Assembly (NCBI RefSeq): GCF_900095745.1 | Contig: NZ_FMIR01000015.1 | Coordinates: 124,001 to 188,000 of the forward strand | Direction: 5' to 3' | Origin: Microbacterium oxydans | Lineage (GTDB): Bacteria; Actinomycetota; Actinomycetes; Actinomycetales; Microbacteriaceae | DNA length: 64,000 bases | In this document: piece by piece, positions 8,361 to 16,844 of the stretch | Position numbering within the stretch: position 1 is the first letter of the stretch | Layout of the letters: each line of letters begins with the position of its first letter | Notes under the pieces: model-generated | Database searches by the model: none | What the model was told of the DNA's origin: nothing | What the model saw: the letters and a program-made list of their open reading frames with translations, nothing else | Program-made: the position numbers and the translations under genes

Positions 8361-8366
8361 ATGACA
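8361..8366 (-). promoter_or_regulatory. Candidate -10 box (TGTCAT) of a leaderless GNAT mRNA
   Basis: TGTCAT on the minus strand (4 of 6 consensus bases) lies 6 nt before the ATG at 8354. Weak on its own; listed because the spacing repeats at many genes in the window. Confidence 0.3.
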
Positions 8367-8420
8367 CCAGAAAGGCACCGTATCCGCAAACCGACGGACA
8401 CGGCACCCTCCCGAACTCGA

Positions 8421-9989
8421 CTACTCGGGACGCGCGGCTGCGGGAGCCGCGGCATCCGCCTTGTCGTAGCGACCGAGGAACAGCGAGGCGACGAGCGCGA
8501 TCACCATGACGCAGGCCGGCAGCAGGATCGCCTGCGACATCCCGGCGGCAAAGCCGTCGGCCACCTGCGGCGGCAGTGTTCCCCCAGTCGAGCCCGCCGG
8601 CGCATCGGCGAGACCGGGCAGGTTCGCCTCGAGGCGAGACTGCATGAACGCGGCGATGGATGCCGAGCCGATGACCGATCCGATCGTCCTGGTGGTGTTG
8701 TAGATGCCGGCACCGGCACCCGCCTGGCGCGGCGGCAGCTTGCGCGTCGCGGTGGTGGCGAGCGGCCCCCACATGCCCGCGTTGCCGATGCCCATCAGCG
8801 CGGACGGCAGCAGGAACATGAGGATCGGGGTGTCCATGTTGATCAGGGCCGAGTACCAGACGAGTGCGCCGGCGACGCAGAGCAGGCCGGGGATCAGGAT
8901 GATGCGCGGATCCACCCGGTCGAGGAGCTTGCCCGCCGCCGGAGCGAGGGCGCCCGACAGCACCGCCATCGGGATCAGCAGCAGCGCCGCCTCCGTGGGG
9001 GTGAGCCCGCGGGCGGACTGCAGGAAGAACATCATCGGCAGCGACATGCTCGTCACCGTGAAGCCGACCGCGGCGATGGCGACGTTCGCTCCCGAGAAGT
9101 TGCGGTCGCGGAACAGCTCGAGCGGGACCAGCGGTTCGCTGCGGGTCTTGGCCTGCTGCACGATGAACAGCCCGAGGATGACGAGGCCGACGATGATCAG
9201 GCTCCACACCGAGATGGGACCCCAGATCACGCCCCAGTCGTACTTCTCGCCCTCCTGCAGCCCGAACACGATGAGGAAGAGCGCCACGGCGCTCAGCACG
9301 ACGCCGACGATGTCGAAGCGGTGCGGGTGGGTGGCCAGCTTCGGCACCAGACGCCAGGCGAGCACGAACGCGACGATGCCGACGGGGATGTTGACGAAGA
9401 AGATCCACTCCCAACCGAAGCCGTCGACGAGCAGTCCGCCGACGAGCGGACCGACGAGCGTCGCGACACCGGCCGTCGCACCCCAGAGGCCCATGGCGGC
9501 GCCGCGGCGCTCGGGCGGGAAGGTGCGGGTGATCACGGCCATGGTCTGCGGTGTCATGAACGCGGCGCCCAACCCCTGCACGGCGCGCGCGACGATCAGG
9601 CCCTCGAGCGAGTTCGAGAGCCCGCACCACAGCGAGGCGAGGGTGAAGATCGCGAGGCCGATCAGATAGATGTTCTTCGGCCCGAAGCGGTCGCCGAGGC
9701 GTCCGGTGATCAGCAGCGGCACCGCGTAGGCGAGCAGATACGCGCTCGTGACCCACACCACGTTGTCGAGGTTGTTGGTGTTCGGGTCGAGTGCGGCCTT
9801 GATGGCCGGGTTCGCGACCGAGACGATCGTGGTGTCGACCAGGATCATGAAGAATCCGATGACCAGCGCCCAGAGCGCCGGCCAGGGGCTCGTCGGCTTG
9901 TGACCGACGGAGTAGGTGCCGGTCGACGGACCGGAGCTCGAGGGCGCGGACACCGGCGGGCGGTCTCCGTCGCGAGGGGAATCGGTCAT
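8421..9989 (-). CDS. DHA2-family multidrug efflux transporter (EmrB/QacA type)
   Basis: The 522-residue protein has about 14 predicted membrane segments and DHA2 signatures. These are FFMILVDTTIVSVANPAI in TM1, GRLGDRFGPKNIYL after TM2, and WRWIFFVNIP-like GWEWIFFVNIPVGI after TM6. Such proteins expel cationic or lipophilic drugs in exchange for protons. The start at 9989 overlaps the PadR stop by ATGA, so the pair is one transcript. Control by the upstream PadR gene through the palindrome at 10623-10640 is the obvious model. A longer in-frame reading would overlap PadR and is rejected. Confidence 0.93.
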   Translation of the reverse strand: MTDSPRDGDRPPVSAPSSSGPSTGTYSVGHKPTSPWPALWALVIGFFMILVDTTIVSVANPAIKAALDPNTNNLDNVVWVTSAYLLAYAVPLLITGRLGDRFGPKNIYLIGLAIFTLASLWCGLSNSLEGLIVARAVQGLGAAFMTPQTMAVITRTFPPERRGAAMGLWGATAGVATLVGPLVGGLLVDGFGWEWIFFVNIPVGIVAFVLAWRLVPKLATHPHRFDIVGVVLSAVALFLIVFGLQEGEKYDWGVIWGPISVWSLIIVGLVILGLFIVQQAKTRSEPLVPLELFRDRNFSGANVAIAAVGFTVTSMSLPMMFFLQSARGLTPTEAALLLIPMAVLSGALAPAAGKLLDRVDPRIILIPGLLCVAGALVWYSALINMDTPILMFLLPSALMGIGNAGMWGPLATTATRKLPPRQAGAGAGIYNTTRTIGSVIGSASIAAFMQSRLEANLPGLADAPAGSTGGTLPPQVADGFAAGMSQAILLPACVMVIALVASLFLGRYDKADAAAPAAARPE

Positions 9990-10597
9990 TGCTGTGCAGC
10001 CTTTCGCTGAGCGCGGTAGCGGTCTGAGTTCGGGAAAGCCGTGGGTCCCCACGGCAGGTCTTCGGCTTCGAGGCGGGCGATCAGCGAGTCGGCCCAGCGC
10101 AGCTCAGCCTCGAGCAGCACCTCCTGCCGCTCGTACTCCACGAGCACCTGCTCGGGCACGCCATCGCGTCTCGCGTCGATCAGTCCATCGCGATACGCGA
10201 CGTGCTCGTCGTCGAGGGAGACGCGACGCGACCGCAGACACTGGAGCACATCTCCGCGTTCGAGGTTGTGCGCCTCGGCGAGCGCGATCCGGAACTCGGC
10301 GGGACGATCGATCGTCGACAGCTCGCGTCGCAGCCAGGCGATGAGGGTCTCCCGGCCGGCGTCGGTCAATGAGTATGTTGTGCGCTCGGGGCGATTCCCC
10401 TCGCGGTCACTGCCGACCTCGTCGATGAGCCCCGCCCGCTGGAGCCGGCCGACCGTGTGATAGAGCGTGCCGTTCGTGAGGGTCAGCAGCCGATCGTCGC
10501 GGCGCACCCGCATCAGTCGCACCATCTCGTAGGGGTGCATGTCGCCCTCGCGCAGCAGGGAGAGGATCATCGCCCCCATCGGGGTCAGTCGTTGCAT
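9986..10597 (-). CDS. PadR-family transcriptional repressor
   Basis: The 203-residue protein has the PadR winged helix in residues 1-85 (MGAMILSLLREGDMHPYEM, LTLTNGTLYHTVGRLQRAGLI, RTTYSLTDAGRETL). A helical dimerisation domain follows (about 110-190). PadR proteins repress adjacent efflux or detoxification genes until ligand binds. It is the first gene of a two-gene operon with a DHA2 exporter and carries a perfect palindrome 26 nt upstream of its start, which makes autoregulation plus exporter control likely. The inducing compound cannot be read from sequence. Confidence 0.93.
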   Translation of the reverse strand: MQRLTPMGAMILSLLREGDMHPYEMVRLMRVRRDDRLLTLTNGTLYHTVGRLQRAGLIDEVGSDREGNRPERTTYSLTDAGRETLIAWLRRELSTIDRPAEFRIALAEAHNLERGDVLQCLRSRRVSLDDEHVAYRDGLIDARRDGVPEQVLVEYERQEVLLEAELRWADSLIARLEAEDLPWGPTAFPNSDRYRAQRKAAQQ

Positions 10598-10622
10598 GGC
10601 CCCTCCCGGGTGTCGCGCTCAA

Positions 10623-10640
10623 ATAGTCCATGTGGACTAT
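10623..10640. promoter_or_regulatory. PadR operator (ATAGTCCA-TG-TGGACTAT)
   Basis: A perfect 8-bp inverted repeat with a 2-bp centre lies 26 nt ahead of the padR start. On the minus strand a -35-like TTGAGA is at 10648-10653, so the palindrome fills the spacer/-10 region. Position and symmetry fit a self-regulating PadR operator. Confidence 0.8.
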
Positions 10641-10694
10641 ACGCCCTTCTCAAGATGCCGAACAGATGGCTTCGGCGGCGGAGACCTTTACCGG

Positions 10695-11243
10695 CTACAG
10701 AGATGCCGCGGCGAGCTGCGCTTCCGTGAGCGGACGATCCGCGTAGACGAGTCGCCACACGGATGGATCGGGGTTTCCCGCATCCGGAGCCCTGTGCACG
10801 AGTGCGAGGCCCACCTTCTCGGCGACTCGCGCCGAAGCCCGGTTGTGCTCGACGAGATAGGCGATCACCGGGCGGTCGGGATCGGCCAATCGAGCCTGTT
10901 CGAGCGCGGCGAACGCGAGCTCCGTGGCGTACCCCTTGCCGTGGTGATCGGCAGACAGCCGGTACCCGAGATTCCAGACCTCGCCGCTGAGCAGCGTGCA
11001 CCCGCCGTAACCGATCAGCTCGTCCGTATCGCGCGCTCGGACCGACCACGGCCCGAGCCCCTCCGACTCCCGACTTCTCTCCCAGCGCGCCATCATCGAA
11101 GCCGTCTCCTCCGGGTCGATGTGCCGCAGTGTGGGGTGGTGGGTCCAGACCCGTGGATCGGTCGAGATAGCGAACAGCGTGTCGAGATCGGCGGCGGTCG
11201 GGAGCGACAGGCGCAGGCGCGGCGTGAGGATGTCGGCGGTCAT
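10695..11243 (-). CDS. GNAT-family N-acetyltransferase (RimJ/RimL-like)
   Basis: The 182-residue protein shows the RimJ/RimL pattern: LTPRLRLSLPTAADLDTLF at the start, DTDELIGYGGC for strand 4, then LGYRLSADHHGKGYATELA (acetyl-CoA loop, residues about 92-110). VEHNRASARVAEKVGL follows. Targets of this branch range from ribosomal protein N-termini to antibiotics and cannot be specified. It is leaderless by the TAGCCT box 6 nt upstream and divergent from purC with a 77-bp gap between starts. Confidence 0.88.
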   Translation of the reverse strand: MTADILTPRLRLSLPTAADLDTLFAISTDPRVWTHHPTLRHIDPEETASMMARWERSRESEGLGPWSVRARDTDELIGYGGCTLLSGEVWNLGYRLSADHHGKGYATELAFAALEQARLADPDRPVIAYLVEHNRASARVAEKVGLALVHRAPDAGNPDPSVWRLVYADRPLTEAQLAAASL

Positions 11244-11249
11244 GCGACC

Positions 11250-11255
11250 AGGCTA
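11250..11255 (-). promoter_or_regulatory. -10 box (TAGCCT) of a leaderless GNAT mRNA
   Basis: TAGCCT on the minus strand lies 6 nt before the ATG at 11243. Confidence 0.5.
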
Positions 11256-11308
11256 GGTTGCACCACCGACGCCTCGGACCCACGGCATGCGGTGGCCGTG
11301 CGAACCGG

Positions 11309-11314
11309 GATAAT
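11309..11314 (+). promoter_or_regulatory. -10 box (GATAAT) of a leaderless purC mRNA
   Basis: GATAAT (5 of 6 consensus bases) lies 6 nt before the GTG at 11321; no Shine-Dalgarno is present. Confidence 0.55.
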
Positions 11315-11320
11315 GGGCGG

Positions 11321-12199
11321 GTGAGCACTCCTTCAGAAGGCACGGCACAGAGCATCTCCGGCTGGCGGCACATCTACTCGGGCAAGGTCCGCGACCTGTA
11401 CGCCTCCGAGGATCCAGCGGACACGCGCATCCTCGTCGTCGCCTCCGACCGCGTGAGCGCCTTCGACTTCGTGCTCTCCCCCGGCATCACGGACAAGGGG
11501 GCCCTGCTGACGCGACTGAGCCGCTGGTGGTTCGCGCAGCTCTCCGACTTCCCCAACCACATCGCCGAGGGCGAGCTGCCCGAGGAAGTCGCCGACCGCG
11601 CCATGCTCGCGCAGTCGCTCGAGATGCTGCCGATCGAGTGCGTCGTGCGCGGCTACATCACCGGTTCCGGCTGGGCCGAGTACCAGGAGAGCGGCACGGT
11701 GTGCGGCATTCCGCTGCCCGCCGGCCTGCAGAACGGCGACAGGTTGCCCGAGCCCCTGTTCACCCCGGCCTACAAGGCGCCGATGGGCGAGCACGACGAG
11801 AACATCACGTTCGAGCGCACCGTCGAACTGGTCGGAGCGGAGCGCGCGGCCGAGCTGCGCGACACCTCGCTCGCGATCTATGCCCGTGCCGCCGAGATCG
11901 CCGAGGAGAAGGGCCTGATCCTCGCCGACACCAAGTTCGAGTTCGGGACGGATGCCGACGGCACCCTGCGCCTGGCCGACGAGGTGCTCACGAGCGACTC
12001 GTCGCGCTACTGGGACGCCGAGGCCTGGCGCACCGGCACCACCCCGAGCGCGCGCATGGCGAGCTTCGACAAGCAGATCGTGCGCGACTGGATGGCCGCG
12101 AACTGGGATAAGCAGGGCGAGCCGCCGGCCCTCCCCGCCGATGTCGTCGAGCGCACCGCCGACCGCTACCGCGAGCTGATCGAACGCCTCGGCGCCTGA
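11321..12199 (+). CDS. purC: SAICAR synthase (phosphoribosylaminoimidazole-succinocarboxamide synthase)
   Basis: PurC condenses CAIR with aspartate using ATP, a late step of IMP synthesis. The 292-residue product has HIYSGKVRDLYA at residues about 17-28, VASDRVSAFDFVL, IECVVRGYITGSGWAEY and LADTKFEFG, all PurC hallmarks. The length matches the longer (about 290-300 residue) actinobacterial/fungal-like form. GTG start at 11321 is supported by the -10 box 6 nt upstream. It is followed convergently by the VapBC pair 49 bp away. Confidence 0.97.
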   Translation: MSTPSEGTAQSISGWRHIYSGKVRDLYASEDPADTRILVVASDRVSAFDFVLSPGITDKGALLTRLSRWWFAQLSDFPNHIAEGELPEEVADRAMLAQSLEMLPIECVVRGYITGSGWAEYQESGTVCGIPLPAGLQNGDRLPEPLFTPAYKAPMGEHDENITFERTVELVGAERAAELRDTSLAIYARAAEIAEEKGLILADTKFEFGTDADGTLRLADEVLTSDSSRYWDAEAWRTGTTPSARMASFDKQIVRDWMAANWDKQGEPPALPADVVERTADRYRELIERLGA

Positions 12200-12248
12200 C
12201 CCCCGATCTCCCGCGGGCCCGTCGCGGACCTGACCGGACCGGACCGGC

Positions 12249-12638
12249 CTACTCGACGAGCCGCACGTCGGTGTGGACGAAGTCGTCTCCCTTGAACAGC
12301 AGCGGCTCGTCGCGGGTGATCGCGAGCGCATAGGAGAAGCAGTCGCCGTAGTTCAGGCGAGCGCGGCTCCCTGACCCTCGGCCGTAGCGGGCGTATGCCC
12401 TGCCCGCCAGGCGCGCCTGCACCTCATCGACGGGAACGACCTCTGATCGCGTCACCTCCAGAAGCTCGTCGAGCGCAAGCGCCTTCGCTTCGCCGCCCTT
12501 GCTGCGGAGGACGATCGTGCACTCCGCGAGCGTGGCCGCGGACAAGGCGAAGGGCCGCGACTCCAACAGGTCGCTCATCTCGTCGGCTTCCGGCTCAGCC
12601 ATCAGCACCGCGACCAACGCCGAGGAGTCGACGATCAT
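12249..12638 (-). CDS. vapC: VapC-type PIN-domain ribonuclease toxin
   Basis: The 129-residue PIN domain has the expected acidic residues: Asp4 (MIVDSSALVA), Glu39 (ATLAEC), Asp99 (NYGDCFSYALA) and Asp118 (FKGDDF), arranged as in Rv-type VapC toxins that cleave tRNA or rRNA. Its ATG overlaps the antitoxin stop by 4 nt, the classic coupled toxin-antitoxin layout. The chromosomal pair may act in stress-induced growth arrest or simply in stabilisation. No sign of inactivation is visible. Confidence 0.93.
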   Translation of the reverse strand: MIVDSSALVAVLMAEPEADEMSDLLESRPFALSAATLAECTIVLRSKGGEAKALALDELLEVTRSEVVPVDEVQARLAGRAYARYGRGSGSRARLNYGDCFSYALAITRDEPLLFKGDDFVHTDVRLVE

Positions 12639-12898
12639 CGCGGCATCCCCGTCTCGTCGTAGAGCTCGTCCATGATCTCCTCGGTCGTGCGCCCGGTGGA
12701 GGGAAGCTGCTGCGCCCGGCGGATCACCTCTCGGATACGGCGACGACGCTCCTCTTCTTTGGCCGACTGCTGCTGCTCCAACTCGGCGAGACGCCGCCGC
12801 ACCGCATCCTCGACGGCACTCGTCTGACTCTGACCGGTCAACGCCGCGAGCCGACGCACGAGCTCATGCGTGGTCTCGTTCTTGATGTTGAGGCCCAT
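12635..12898 (-). CDS. vapB: VapB-type antitoxin (Rv0623-like)
   Basis: The 87-residue protein starts MGLNIKNETTHELVRRLA, the pattern of the Rv0623-like antitoxin family. A ribbon-helix-helix-like DNA-binding N-terminus is followed by a charged helical tail (LEQQQSAKEEERRRRIREV) that should wrap the toxin. The ATG at 12898 is chosen because it matches the family start and lies 7 nt after a strong -10 (TAGAAT). An upstream in-frame ATG at 12907 would add MVD and has a GAAGG 4 nt before it. Repeated TCTACC/GGTAGA units overlapping the promoter suggest autoregulation by the VapBC complex. Confidence 0.88.
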   Translation of the reverse strand: MGLNIKNETTHELVRRLAALTGQSQTSAVEDAVRRRLAELEQQQSAKEEERRRRIREVIRRAQQLPSTGRTTEEIMDELYDETGMPR

Positions 12899-12899
12899 G

Positions 12900-12933
12900 T
12901 CTACCATTCTACCTTCGCGTCTACCCTGGTAGA
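12900..12933. promoter_or_regulatory. vapBC promoter with TCTACC iterons (candidate operator)
   Basis: TCTACC occurs at 12900-12905, 12908-12913 and 12920-12925, and the inverse GGTAGA at 12928-12933; the last two form a perfect TCTACC-CT-GGTAGA palindrome. On the minus strand the -10 TAGAAT is at 12906-12911, 7 nt before the vapB start, so VapBC binding would block it. Confidence 0.65.
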
Positions 12934-12937
12934 AGCG

Positions 12938-12966
12938 TTCAGGAAAAACTCAGGAATCGATAGTGT
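12938..12966 (+). promoter_or_regulatory. Candidate promoter of the NCS2 permease gene
   Basis: TTCAGG (12938-12943) and TAGTGT (12961-12966) are separated by 17 bp and precede the ATG at 13010, which has a TTGAGGAG ribosome binding site. The -35 is weak. Confidence 0.4.
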
Positions 12967-13009
12967 TGCTCCGGCACTCCTGCCATCCCCCGAACCTTGA
13001 GGAGCCCGC

Positions 13010-14338
13010 ATGGCCCTGTGGAAGCTGCACGGAAACGGCCGCACGGTCGAGCCCGGCGCCGTCGTCCGTCCCGACGAGCGCCTGAACTGGCCCGCCACGA
13101 TCGCGATCGGACTCCAGCACGTCGTCGCGATGTTCGGCGCGACGTTCCTGGTGCCGATCATCACCGGCTTCCCGGTCGCCACGACCCTGCTGTTCAGCGG
13201 TGTCGGCACCATCCTGTTCCTGCTGGTCACGCGCAACAAGCTGCCCAGCTATCTCGGTTCGTCGTTCGCGTTCATCGCGCCGGTCACGGCAGCCACCGCC
13301 TCGGCGAACATGGGCACCGCCCTGGCCGGCATCGTCGCCGTCGGCGTGCTGCTCGCGATCATCGGCGTGGTGGTGCACACGGTCGGCGTCAAGTGGGTCG
13401 ACCGCTTCCTGCCGCCGGTGCTCGCCGGAACGATCGTCGCCCTCATCGGGTTCAACCTCGCCGGCGCCGCGCACGACAACTACGCCGATGCTCCCGTGAC
13501 CGCGACGTTCACGCTCGCCATCACGATCCTCTTCGCGGTCGTGTTCCGCGGATTCCTCGGACGCATCTCGATCTTCCTCGGCGTCATCGCGGGCTACATC
13601 TTCGCGGCGTTCCGTGGCGAGCTCGACTTCTCGGCCGTGGAGAAGGCCGATTGGGTCGGTCTCCCCACCTTCACCTTCCCGAACTTTACCGAGCCCGGCA
13701 CCCTCACCGCCCTCGCCATGTTCCTCCCGGTCGTGCTCGTGCTGATCGCCGAGAACGTCGGACACGTGCGCGGCGTCGCGACCATGACCGGCGATGCGAG
13801 CGTGAACCAGCAGACCGGCAAGGCACTGATCGCCGACGGCGTCTCGACCACCCTCGCCGGCTTCTTCGGCGGTTCGGGCACCACGACCTACGGCGAGAAC
13901 ATCGGCGTGATGGCCTCCACCCGCGTGTACTCCACGGCCGCCTACTGGGTCGCCGGCATCGCCGCGATCCTGCTCAGCCTCTCGCCCAAGTTCGGCGAGG
14001 TCATCAACTCGGTGCCCGCCGGAGTGCTCGGCGGCGTGACCACGGCGCTGTACGGCCTCATCGGCGTCATCGGCATCAAGATCTGGGTCGACAACCGCGT
14101 CGACTTCTCGCGCCCGGTCAACCAGTACACCGCAGCCGTGGCCCTGATCATGGCCGTCGGCGGATTCATGATCAAGGACGAGGCGTCCGGCTTCGAACTC
14201 GGCGGCATCGTCATCGCCACGGTCGCGGCGATCCTGATCTACCACCTGGGCAACCTGATCGCCCGTCTGCGCAAGACCGGCGCCGACGACCCGAAGCCGC
14301 TCGAGGCGGTCGGCCCGCTCGGCGGCGACCCCGCCTAG
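13010..14338 (+). CDS. NCS2-family uracil/xanthine permease
   Basis: The 442-residue integral membrane protein has the NCS2 start (LNWPATIAIGLQHVVAMFGATFLVPIIT), the QH motif in TM1 and about 14 hydrophobic segments. The conserved TM8-TM10 region is present as VLIAENVGHVRGVATMTG (Glu in 'AEN.GH') and GGSGTTTYGENIGVMAST. These residues form the nucleobase site in UraA. It should import uracil or a purine such as xanthine by proton symport. A strong TTGAGGAG precedes the ATG. It stands alone, converging with the oxoprolinase operon. Confidence 0.93.
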   Translation: MALWKLHGNGRTVEPGAVVRPDERLNWPATIAIGLQHVVAMFGATFLVPIITGFPVATTLLFSGVGTILFLLVTRNKLPSYLGSSFAFIAPVTAATASANMGTALAGIVAVGVLLAIIGVVVHTVGVKWVDRFLPPVLAGTIVALIGFNLAGAAHDNYADAPVTATFTLAITILFAVVFRGFLGRISIFLGVIAGYIFAAFRGELDFSAVEKADWVGLPTFTFPNFTEPGTLTALAMFLPVVLVLIAENVGHVRGVATMTGDASVNQQTGKALIADGVSTTLAGFFGGSGTTTYGENIGVMASTRVYSTAAYWVAGIAAILLSLSPKFGEVINSVPAGVLGGVTTALYGLIGVIGIKIWVDNRVDFSRPVNQYTAAVALIMAVGGFMIKDEASGFELGGIVIATVAAILIYHLGNLIARLRKTGADDPKPLEAVGPLGGDPA

Positions 14339-14353
14339 CGGGACGCGCATCGC

Positions 14354-14438
14354 GTTCACAACTCCTCAGAACCCGGCCCGAACACCTCCCTACGGCCGTA
14401 CCACTCCGGATCGATACAGTTTCTGCGGAGTTGTGAAC
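14354..14438. repeat. 85-bp inverted-repeat element between convergent genes
   Basis: The left arm 14354-14371 starts GTTCACAACTCC and the right arm 14421-14438 ends GGAGTTGTGAAC. The arms pair over 18 bp with one mismatch around a 49-nt centre that includes a small TACGGCCGTA palindrome. It fills nearly the whole gap between the NCS2 and PxpBC genes and may end transcription from both sides or be a small dispersed element. Confidence 0.75.
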
Positions 14439-14454
14439 CGATCGGCGGCGGAAC

Positions 14455-16050
14455 TCAGCTGTCGGAGCGCACCTGCACGGCGAATCGAAGGCGCACGCCC
14501 GGCGGCAGTTGACCTGCGAGGTCGAGGCTGCGGTCGGTGAGGGCGCCGATGACCGGGTACCCGCCGGTGAGCGGGTGGTCGGGGAGGAAGAGCACCGGCT
14601 GCCCGTCGGGTGGCACCTGGATCGCACCGGTGACCGCTCCCTCGCTGGGCAGCTCGCCGTCGACGGAACGCTCCAGCGGGGCATCGCCCTGAAGACGGAT
14701 GCCGACCCGGTCGGAGCGCGGTGTGACCGTCCACTCCTGGGCCGTGAGCACCTCGAGGGCATCCGCCGTGAACCAGTCGTCGCGCGGACCGAGCGTGATC
14801 TCGAGCTCGACGACATCGCCGGAGGCCGGGAGGTCGCGCGGCACGGCGCCAGGCTCGACGGGGTGCGGAGCGGCCTCGCCGATCGGGAGGACGGCCCCGG
14901 CCGCGAGCGGCTCCGGACCGAGTCCCGCAAGGGTGTCGGACGCACGGCTTCCCAGCGCGAGCGCGACATCGACTCCGCCGCGGACCCCGATGACGTACCG
15001 CAGACCGCGATCCGGATGGCCGAGTGTCAGCTCGTCGCCGTCGAACGTGGCGAAGGGCTCGCCGTGGAGGATCGGACGAGCGAATCCCTCAGCTCCGATC
15101 AGGGCGAGCGCGCCGATCGCCCCCGTGACCGCCGCGACACCCGCCCCGTGGAACCGGAGCACCGCTCCCCCGACGCTCTCGAGCACCGCGGCCACGTCCG
15201 CGTTCCCCACGGCACGGTTCGCATCCCGCATCGCGCGTCGGTCGGCGGCTCCGGATGCCGAGACCCCGAGCGCCGCGAACCCCGGGCGCCCGGCATCCTG
15301 CACCAGCAGCTGCAGCGAGGGCCGGACGACCTCGACCGCGGATGCCGTGCCGAAACCCGGACCATCCGTATCCGCATCCGCGCGTTGCCGCATGACGCGC
15401 CGTGCGTGCGTGCGATGGTCTCCGTTTCGGTCCAGCCGCGCACCCGCCCGCACCCGCTCGAAGCGCACCGCGGTGCCGGGAGCGAGGAGGGCCGGCGGAT
15501 CACGGTCGATGTCCCACATCACGGCATCCGTGCGACCGATCAGCTGCCAGCCACCGGGACTCTCGCGCGGGTAGACGCCGGTGAACGGTCCGGCGAGTGC
15601 GACCGAGCCGGCGGGCACGCGTGTACGCGGAGACGAGCGGCGCGGCACGTCGAAGAGCGGATCGCTGCTCACGACGTATCCGAACCCCGGGGCGAACCCC
15701 GAGAACGCGACCCGCCAGTCCGCGGCGAGGTGCCGGTTCACGAGCTCCTCCACCGAGACGCCGAGCGCGGATGCCGCTTCGTCGAGGTCTTCACCGTCGT
15801 ACCGCACGGGGATCGTGACCTCCCCGGTGCGGGGCGGGCGCGTGGCGTCGACCTCCGTCGCCGCCAGCGTGTGCGCGAGCTCGGTGGCCGAAACGCGCAG
15901 CGGGTCGAACCGCACGAGCACCGTGCGGGCTCCGGGGACGCGCTCGACGACGCCGGGCAGCCCCTCCCATGCGAGGTTCAGGCGCATCGCCTCGTCGAGG
16001 TCGGCCGCCTCGACGAGCAGAGCGCGATCGGATGCCGTGAGGATGCGCAT
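14455..16050 (-). CDS. Fused 5-oxoprolinase subunits B and C (PxpB-PxpC)
   Basis: The 531-residue protein joins two subunits that are separate genes in most bacteria. Residues about 1-205 are the KipI/PxpB domain (ILTASDRALLVE, FSGFAPGFGYV, TPVPRR-like VPRRSSPRTRVPAGSVALAG). Residues about 240-525 are the KipA/PxpC biotin-carboxylase-carrier-like cyclophilin fold (LLVQDAGRPGFAALGVSASGAAD, SDRVGIRLQG, GAIQVPPDGQPVLFLPDHPLTGGYPVI). With PxpA encoded 22 nt upstream, it should hydrolyse 5-oxoproline (pyroglutamate) to glutamate at the cost of ATP. The stop faces the inverted-repeat element. Confidence 0.92.
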   Translation of the reverse strand: MRILTASDRALLVEAADLDEAMRLNLAWEGLPGVVERVPGARTVLVRFDPLRVSATELAHTLAATEVDATRPPRTGEVTIPVRYDGEDLDEAASALGVSVEELVNRHLAADWRVAFSGFAPGFGYVVSSDPLFDVPRRSSPRTRVPAGSVALAGPFTGVYPRESPGGWQLIGRTDAVMWDIDRDPPALLAPGTAVRFERVRAGARLDRNGDHRTHARRVMRQRADADTDGPGFGTASAVEVVRPSLQLLVQDAGRPGFAALGVSASGAADRRAMRDANRAVGNADVAAVLESVGGAVLRFHGAGVAAVTGAIGALALIGAEGFARPILHGEPFATFDGDELTLGHPDRGLRYVIGVRGGVDVALALGSRASDTLAGLGPEPLAAGAVLPIGEAAPHPVEPGAVPRDLPASGDVVELEITLGPRDDWFTADALEVLTAQEWTVTPRSDRVGIRLQGDAPLERSVDGELPSEGAVTGAIQVPPDGQPVLFLPDHPLTGGYPVIGALTDRSLDLAGQLPPGVRLRFAVQVRSDS

Positions 16051-16072
16051 CAGCCGACCTGCGCCGGTCGCC

Positions 16073-16840
16073 TCATCGGGAGCCCGCGAACGGTGCGATC
16101 GTGATGCCCGCGTCCTGCAGCATCCGCTTGGTCTCGGCTGCCATCGCCACTGATCCGGGGCTGTCGCCGTGCACGCAGATCGACTGCGCCACCACGGGCA
16201 CGTCGGTTCCGTCGATCGCCCGGATCACACCGTCGGCAGCGAGGCGCACCATGCGCTCCGCCACCGCGGCCGGGTCATGCAGCACGGCACCTGCCTCGGT
16301 GCGCGACACGAGCTGCCCGTCGGGCTGATAGGCCCGATCGGCGAAGGCCTCGGCGGCGACGGCGAGCCCGGCCCGCTCGGCGACGTCGAGCACGACGCCC
16401 CCGGAGAGTCCCAGCAGCACGAGGCTCGGGTCGATCGCGCAGATCGCCGCCACCACATCCTTCGACTGCCGCTCATCGCGCGCGATGGTGTTGTAGAGCG
16501 CCCCATGCGGCTTGACGTAGGAGACCGTGCCGCCCACCGCGGCGGCGAGTCCCATCAGCGCTCCCAGCTGGTATTCGACATGCGCCTGGAGCGTGGCCGA
16601 GTCGACGTCAAGGCGGGTGCGGCCGAAGTTCTCGTAGTCGCGATAGGCGGGATGCGCCCCGATCACGACGCCGCCCTGGACGGCGGCGGCGAGCGTCTCA
16701 CGGATGCCCTCGGGGCTGCCGGCGTGGAACCCGCACGACACGTTCGCGCTCGTGACGAGGCGCAGCATGCTCGCGTCATCGCTGACGATCCGGTCGGCGA
16801 CGTTCTCGCCGAGGTCCGAGTTCAGGTCGATCGACGTCAT
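16073..16840 (-). CDS. pxpA: 5-oxoprolinase subunit A (LamB/YcsF family)
   Basis: The 255-residue product starts [12 protein letters not shown] and contains [43 protein letters not shown] and [14 protein letters not shown], the full YcsF/PxpA signature set. PxpA supplies the catalytic chemistry of the ATP-dependent oxoprolinase PxpABC. The ATG at 16840 lies 4 nt after the TetR stop; a longer reading would overlap TetR and adds a non-conserved arginine-rich stretch. Gene order TetR, pxpA, pxpBC indicates a self-contained, regulated pyroglutamate catabolic operon. Confidence 0.94.
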   Translation of the reverse strand: MTSIDLNSDLGENVADRIVSDDASMLRLVTSANVSCGFHAGSPEGIRETLAAAVQGGVVIGAHPAYRDYENFGRTRLDVDSATLQAHVEYQLGALMGLAAAVGGTVSYVKPHGALYNTIARDERQSKDVVAAICAIDPSLVLLGLSGGVVLDVAERAGLAVAAEAFADRAYQPDGQLVSRTEAGAVLHDPAAVAERMVRLAADGVIRAIDGTDVPVVAQSICVHGDSPGSVAMAAETKRMLQDAGITIAPFAGSR

Positions 16841-16844
16841 GCGA

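Noticed and set aside
8354..8378. GTG extension of the GNAT protein by eight residues
   Set aside because: The extension is not family-like and no ribosome binding site precedes it.
11258..11320. Upstream extension of PurC
   Set aside because: It would include the promoter and part of the divergent gene's leader; the GTG at 11321 matches the family start.
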